Assembly (NCBI RefSeq): GCF_002939865.1
Contig: NZ_MDEE01000001.1
Location: forward strand, 310,001-374,000
DNA length: 64,000 nt
From: Xanthomonas dyei
Lineage (GTDB): Bacteria > Pseudomonadota > Gammaproteobacteria > Xanthomonadales > Xanthomonadaceae
Direction of reading: 5' to 3'
Below the pieces are notes generated by a model, which was not told where the DNA came from, made no database searches, and saw only the letters and a list, made by a program, of their open reading frames with translations. Position numbers and translations under genes: made by a program. Of the stretch, positions 60,654 through 64,000 are shown piece by piece; the stretch's first letter is position 1, and each line of letters begins with the position of its first letter.

Positions 60654-63347
60654 ATGCCTGTTCACCACACCGGTCATTCGGCAAGCCGGCGCCTGCGCCG
60701 CACGCCGGTCCGCGACGTCCTCTGCACCACCATCGCGTGCGTGCTGGCCACCGCGTTCAGTGCGCAGGCACAGGACAGCGCGCCCGCCGCGCCGCCGGCC
60801 AACGCCACCAGCAGCACCGCCAGCAACGCGCAGGCCCCGGTGACGCTGGACAACATCACCGTGATCGGCCAGCGCGCCAGCCTGAATCAGGCCGTGCAGG
60901 CCAAGCAGATGTCCGATCACGTCATGGAAGTGATTTCCGCAGACAACATGGGCCAGATGCCCAACGTCACCGTGGCCGAAGCGCTGGTGCGCCTGCCCGG
61001 CGTCAACGGCACCCGCGACCGCGGCAACGAGAGCCTGGCCACCGTGCGCGGCCTGGGCCCGCGCATGACCATGGGCACCGTCAACGGGCGCGAGATCGCC
61101 TCGTCCGAGCCCAATCGCGCGGTGCGCTGGGAAGTATTCCCCACCGAGATCGTCTCCACCGTCAAGGTCTACAAGACCCAGTCGGCCGACCTGGTCGCCG
61201 GCGGCCTGGCGGCGACCGTGGACATCTCCACCATCAGCCCGCTGGACTACACCGGCCCCGGCTTTGTCGGCACCGCCGGGCCGGTGTTCTACGACCACGC
61301 CAAAGACGTGGACGGCTACACCCCGTGGGGCAGCCGCTTCGGCGCCAGCTGGGTGCACAAGTTCAACGACAATCTGGCCGTGGCCTTCGGCGCCACCTAT
61401 CAGAAACAGAAGAACGCCAGCTCGTCGATCGGCAGCTGGGGCTATACCGATGCCACCACCTCGCGCGACGTCGATGGCGATGGCACCGTGGACCCCACCC
61501 CGTTCGGCGCGGCCGACCAGCTCAAGCTGATCGACCAGACCCGCACCGGCGCGATGGGCACCGTGCAGTGGCGCTCGGGCAATTTCGAGTTGAAGTTCGA
61601 CGGCCTGTATTCGCGCATCGAGATCGACGAAGACCAGTTGCAGAACTGGTTCAACGGCCTGGCCTTCAGCACCTTCTCCGGCGCGACCAACCCTTACACC
61701 ACGCCGGGCTCGTCCTACACCATCGTCGATGGCGATGTGGTGGCCGGCACGTTGGCCAATTCCAACCTGCAGGTCGACCATGTGGTCAGCCACTACAACG
61801 AGGTCAAGACGCTCACCGCCGGTGGTTTGAATGCCAAGTGGAACGGCGATGTGTGGACCTTGGGCAGCGACCTGTCGTTCTCGCAGGCCAAGCGCGACAA
61901 CACCTGGCAAGCGGTGCGCTTCGGCAGCAATCCGGACACGGTGTCGTTCGACTTCCGCCGCAGCGTCACGCCCACCATCAGCACCAGCTCGGACACGCCC
62001 GAATACGGCATCGCCGGGCAGACCGAACCGCAGGCACTGCGCGACAAGATCGCCGCGTTGGCGCTCAATGCCAGCCGTGCGGTGGATGCGGGCCCGTTCA
62101 CCTCGCTGGAATTCGGCGCGCGCGCCGCACGCCGCGAAAAGCAGAACCGGCATTTCATCAGCAACCAGTCCGGCTACGACCAGCCGATCTCGGCGTATCA
62201 GGGTTTGATCTACCCGGTCACGATGCCGGACTTGAATGTGCCCACGCTCACCGGCGGCAACCTGGGCGAGATCGCGCGCGTCGGGTTTGGCGGCTTCGAT
62301 CCGAGCACGCTCAATGAGCAGATGCTCGACCACTGGAACGTCAAGGAAGACGTGCGCGAAGCCTTCGCCAAGGCGGTCTTCAGCTCCCAGCTGTTCGGTA
62401 CCGATGTCACCGGCAATGTCGGCGTGCGCCTGGTCAATACCAAGACCAGCAGCGACGGCTTCGATTCGGTCGGCGGCACCGTGCAGGCCAGCAGCGACAG
62501 CAAGGAGTACACCGACGTGCTGCCCAGCGCGACGCTGAACTTCCTGATCGACGATCAACGCATCCTGCGCTTTGCAGTGGCCAAGGTCATCGCACGCCCG
62601 CCGCTGGACGAGCTGCGCACCGGCCGTCGCCTGGACGACCCCACCGTGACCGTCGGCCAGCTCACCGGCAGCGGCGGCAATCCGCAGCTGGACCCGTTCA
62701 AGGCCACCCAGGTCGACGTGTCGTACGAGTGGTACTTCCACAAGGAAGCGCTGGCGGCGTTGGCGGTGTATCGCAAGGAAGTGGATTCCAGCATCGGCTA
62801 CCGCACCGACCGCGAAGTGATCAACGGCCTGGATTACCTGGTCAGCGCGCCGTTCAATGGCGGCGGCGGCTACATCAATGGTGTGGAACTCACCTTCCAG
62901 ACGCCGTTCTTCTTTATCCCGCATATGGAAAACTTCGGCGTCTATTCCAACTATTCGTTGGTCGATTCCAACCTCAAGGAATTCTCGCCGGAAAACAACC
63001 CGCTGCCGCTGAGCGGCCTGGCCCGCAAGACCGGCACCTTCGACCTGTGGTACAGCAATGGCACCTTCGAAGCGCGCGTGGGCTACAAGTACCACAGCCC
63101 CTACACGGTGGTGTACGGCTGGAATGCCGCGCGTCTGGCACGCCTGCAGAGCGAAGGCACCGTGGATCTGAGCTTGAACTGGCAGTACAGCAAGCAGCTC
63201 GGCTTCCGCTTCCAGGCCGGCAATCTCACCAACGAGCCGCTGCGCGCCTACACCGATAACAAGCCCAACCGTCTGGCCAATCAGGACGATGGCGGCTACC
63301 AGCTGTTCGGCCGTCGCTACCAGCTGGAAGCGACGTACCGCTTCTAA
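60654..63347 (+). CDS. TonB-dependent outer-membrane receptor, probable galactan-oligosaccharide transporter
   Basis: This is 897 residues from ATG 60654 with GGGAGGG 7 nt upstream. An N-terminal signal (VRDVLCTTIACVLATAFSAQAQ) is followed by a plug with the LDNITVIGQRASLNQAV and EALVRLPGVNGTRDRGNES motifs. A large beta-barrel ends with the aromatic C-terminus YQLEATYRF. The next gene encodes an arabinogalactan endo-galactanase, so it should import galacto-oligosaccharides using TonB energy. It belongs to the TonB-dependent transporters with a 'RGLGPRM' plug typical of Xanthomonas carbohydrate loci. Confidence 0.92.
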   Translation: MPVHHTGHSASRRLRRTPVRDVLCTTIACVLATAFSAQAQDSAPAAPPANATSSTASNAQAPVTLDNITVIGQRASLNQAVQAKQMSDHVMEVISADNMGQMPNVTVAEALVRLPGVNGTRDRGNESLATVRGLGPRMTMGTVNGREIASSEPNRAVRWEVFPTEIVSTVKVYKTQSADLVAGGLAATVDISTISPLDYTGPGFVGTAGPVFYDHAKDVDGYTPWGSRFGASWVHKFNDNLAVAFGATYQKQKNASSSIGSWGYTDATTSRDVDGDGTVDPTPFGAADQLKLIDQTRTGAMGTVQWRSGNFELKFDGLYSRIEIDEDQLQNWFNGLAFSTFSGATNPYTTPGSSYTIVDGDVVAGTLANSNLQVDHVVSHYNEVKTLTAGGLNAKWNGDVWTLGSDLSFSQAKRDNTWQAVRFGSNPDTVSFDFRRSVTPTISTSSDTPEYGIAGQTEPQALRDKIAALALNASRAVDAGPFTSLEFGARAARREKQNRHFISNQSGYDQPISAYQGLIYPVTMPDLNVPTLTGGNLGEIARVGFGGFDPSTLNEQMLDHWNVKEDVREAFAKAVFSSQLFGTDVTGNVGVRLVNTKTSSDGFDSVGGTVQASSDSKEYTDVLPSATLNFLIDDQRILRFAVAKVIARPPLDELRTGRRLDDPTVTVGQLTGSGGNPQLDPFKATQVDVSYEWYFHKEALAALAVYRKEVDSSIGYRTDREVINGLDYLVSAPFNGGGGYINGVELTFQTPFFFIPHMENFGVYSNYSLVDSNLKEFSPENNPLPLSGLARKTGTFDLWYSNGTFEARVGYKYHSPYTVVYGWNAARLARLQSEGTVDLSLNWQYSKQLGFRFQAGNLTNEPLRAYTDNKPNRLANQDDGGYQLFGRRYQLEATYRF

Positions 63348-63647
63348 GCATCGCGGACGCATGACGCGCAGTCGCCGGCAATGCATGCACGGCACGCAGG
63401 AACCGACAGGTACGCGTTGTACCTGCCGGTTCTGTGCAGGCCACCATGTACCTGCCGCCTGCACCGTCGTGTTCGATCGCCCCCACAGACGCATCTGGCG
63501 CCTGCTGCGCCGGGCAGCAGGCCAGTGACGTCGATCCGCGGGAACGCACTGCGACTCTGGTTGAGATTCCGCACACCGCCTGCGCTGCACGATGGCCACA
63601 TGCAGCATGCTGTTGGCCGCTCCATGGTTGATTTGTCGAGGAATGAC
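63348..63647. other. Spacer between the receptor and galactanase genes
   Basis: No gene is supported here. A hairpin at 63401-63431 lies in its first half. GAGG at 63639-63642 is the galactanase ribosome site. Confidence 0.5.
63401..63431 (+). terminator. Imperfect 13-bp hairpin after the receptor gene
   Basis: AACCGACAGGTAC (63401-63413) pairs with GTACCTGCCGGTT (63419-63431) with one mismatch and a 5-nt loop. No long T-run follows. It may attenuate read-through into the galactanase gene. Confidence 0.55.
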
Positions 63648-64000
63648 ATGCGCTCTACACGCCGCTTCTGGACGTCGACGCTGCTGGCGTTGGCATTGTC
63701 CGTTTCCGCACACGCCGCCCAGCCTCCCGCCACGTTGTATCTCGGCGCGGACCTGTCCTACGTCAACGAGATGGAGGAATGCGGTGTGCAATACCGCGAG
63801 AACGGTGTGGTCACCGATCCATTCGAACTGTTCCATGCACATGGTGCCAACCTGGTGCGCGTGCGGCTGTGGAACGATGCGCGCTGGACCAAGTACAGCG
63901 ACCTGACCGACGTCAAAAAGACCATTGCGCGCGCACGTGCACAAGGCATGCAGGTGCTGCTGGACCTGCACTATTCCGACGATTGGGCCGACGGCGAAAA
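63648..64000 (+). CDS. Arabinogalactan endo-beta-1,4-galactanase (GH53), N-terminal part
   Basis: About 117 residues are visible, and the gene runs past the window end. The signal peptide (MRSTRRFWTSTLLALALSVSAHAA) is followed by GADLSYVNEMEECGVQYREN, then GANLVRVRLWNDARWTKYSDL, DVKKTIARARAQGMQVLLDLHYSDDWAD, a GH53 catalytic-barrel start. The enzyme cuts beta-1,4-galactan of plant pectin side chains outside the cell. GAGG lies 5 nt before ATG 63648. With the TonB receptor it forms a galactan-use locus; the regulator and inner transporter probably lie beyond the window. Confidence 0.93.
   Translation, partial: MRSTRRFWTSTLLALALSVSAHAAQPPATLYLGADLSYVNEMEECGVQYRENGVVTDPFELFHAHGANLVRVRLWNDARWTKYSDLTDVKKTIARARAQGMQVLLDLHYSDDWADGE

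Noticed and set aside
60627-63971. A 1,114-residue frame on the minus strand over the TonB receptor
   Set aside because: It is the antisense shadow of the receptor gene in GC-rich DNA; its sequence shows no domain and is rich in residues expected from complementing codon bias.

Overview
The window looks like chromosome from a plant-associated Xanthomonas. It is GC-rich, gene-dense and plasmid-free, with no phage, insertion sequence, CRISPR array, tRNA or rRNA that I could find. The lineage call rests on several things: rpoE-rseA-mucD-lepA-lepB-DUF4845-rnc-era-recO on one strand; GGGAATC heptamer repeats between genes, which are familiar from Xanthomonadaceae; a TonB-dependent receptor beside a GH53 galactanase, as in Xanthomonas plant-polysaccharide loci; and close similarity of the housekeeping proteins as I remember them. 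No database search was possible, so all names come from motif and family recognition.

Layout. 1-5.7 kb: end of a possible L,D-transpeptidase, a secreted Cys-rich protein, a YjdM/PhnA zinc-ribbon protein, a CDF metal transporter, SlyD, an Hsp70-like YegD and a 61-aa basic protein. 5.7-7.8 kb (-): an ECF sigma / anti-sigma / DUF4097 cassette. 7.8-12.7 kb: a long repeat-bearing spacer, then MscS, a DksA-like protein, DUF2789, DUF1328, a YgjP-type metallopeptidase and a Sel1-prolyl-hydroxylase fusion. 12.8-19.3 kb: leucine dehydrogenase, a lipoprotein-type subtilisin autotransporter, a thiolase and two alanine-rich small lipoproteins. 19.5-22.2 kb: a diguanylate cyclase, a bactofilin and a zinc-ribbon partner. 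22.6-28.6 kb: the exonuclease-ligase-helicase-PdeM DNA repair operon. 28.9-40 kb: FAD monooxygenase, cold-shock protein, purine salvage (nagZ-hpt-thioinosine phosphorylase), an FeS photolyase with two redox neighbours, CYTH phosphatase, RlmD and a receiver-Hpt protein.

40-49 kb (-) is the envelope-stress and translation superoperon. It reads from a sigma-E-like promoter through rpoE, rseA and mucD into lepA, lepB, DUF4845, rnc, era and recO, and repeats separate several of its members. 49.3-52.5 kb holds a FadB-like enzyme and a second CDF transporter. 53.1-60.3 kb is a valine catabolic operon (mmsA, acyl-CoA dehydrogenase, enoyl-CoA hydratase, hydroxyisobutyryl-CoA hydrolase, mmsB). It faces a ScfR/RamB-type regulator, and the shared intergenic region carries two mirror-image copies of a 6-3-6 motif. 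60.7-64 kb is a TonB receptor plus GH53 galactan locus, cut by the window end.

The most unusual material is non-coding. Six inverted-heptamer elements lie within 9 kb. One has 20-bp perfect arms and contains a 49-bp near-perfect palindrome that fills most of the era-recO spacer. There is a three-copy 62-bp intergenic repeat and a nested inverted-repeat element next to mmsB. I found no wholly new defence or mobile system.
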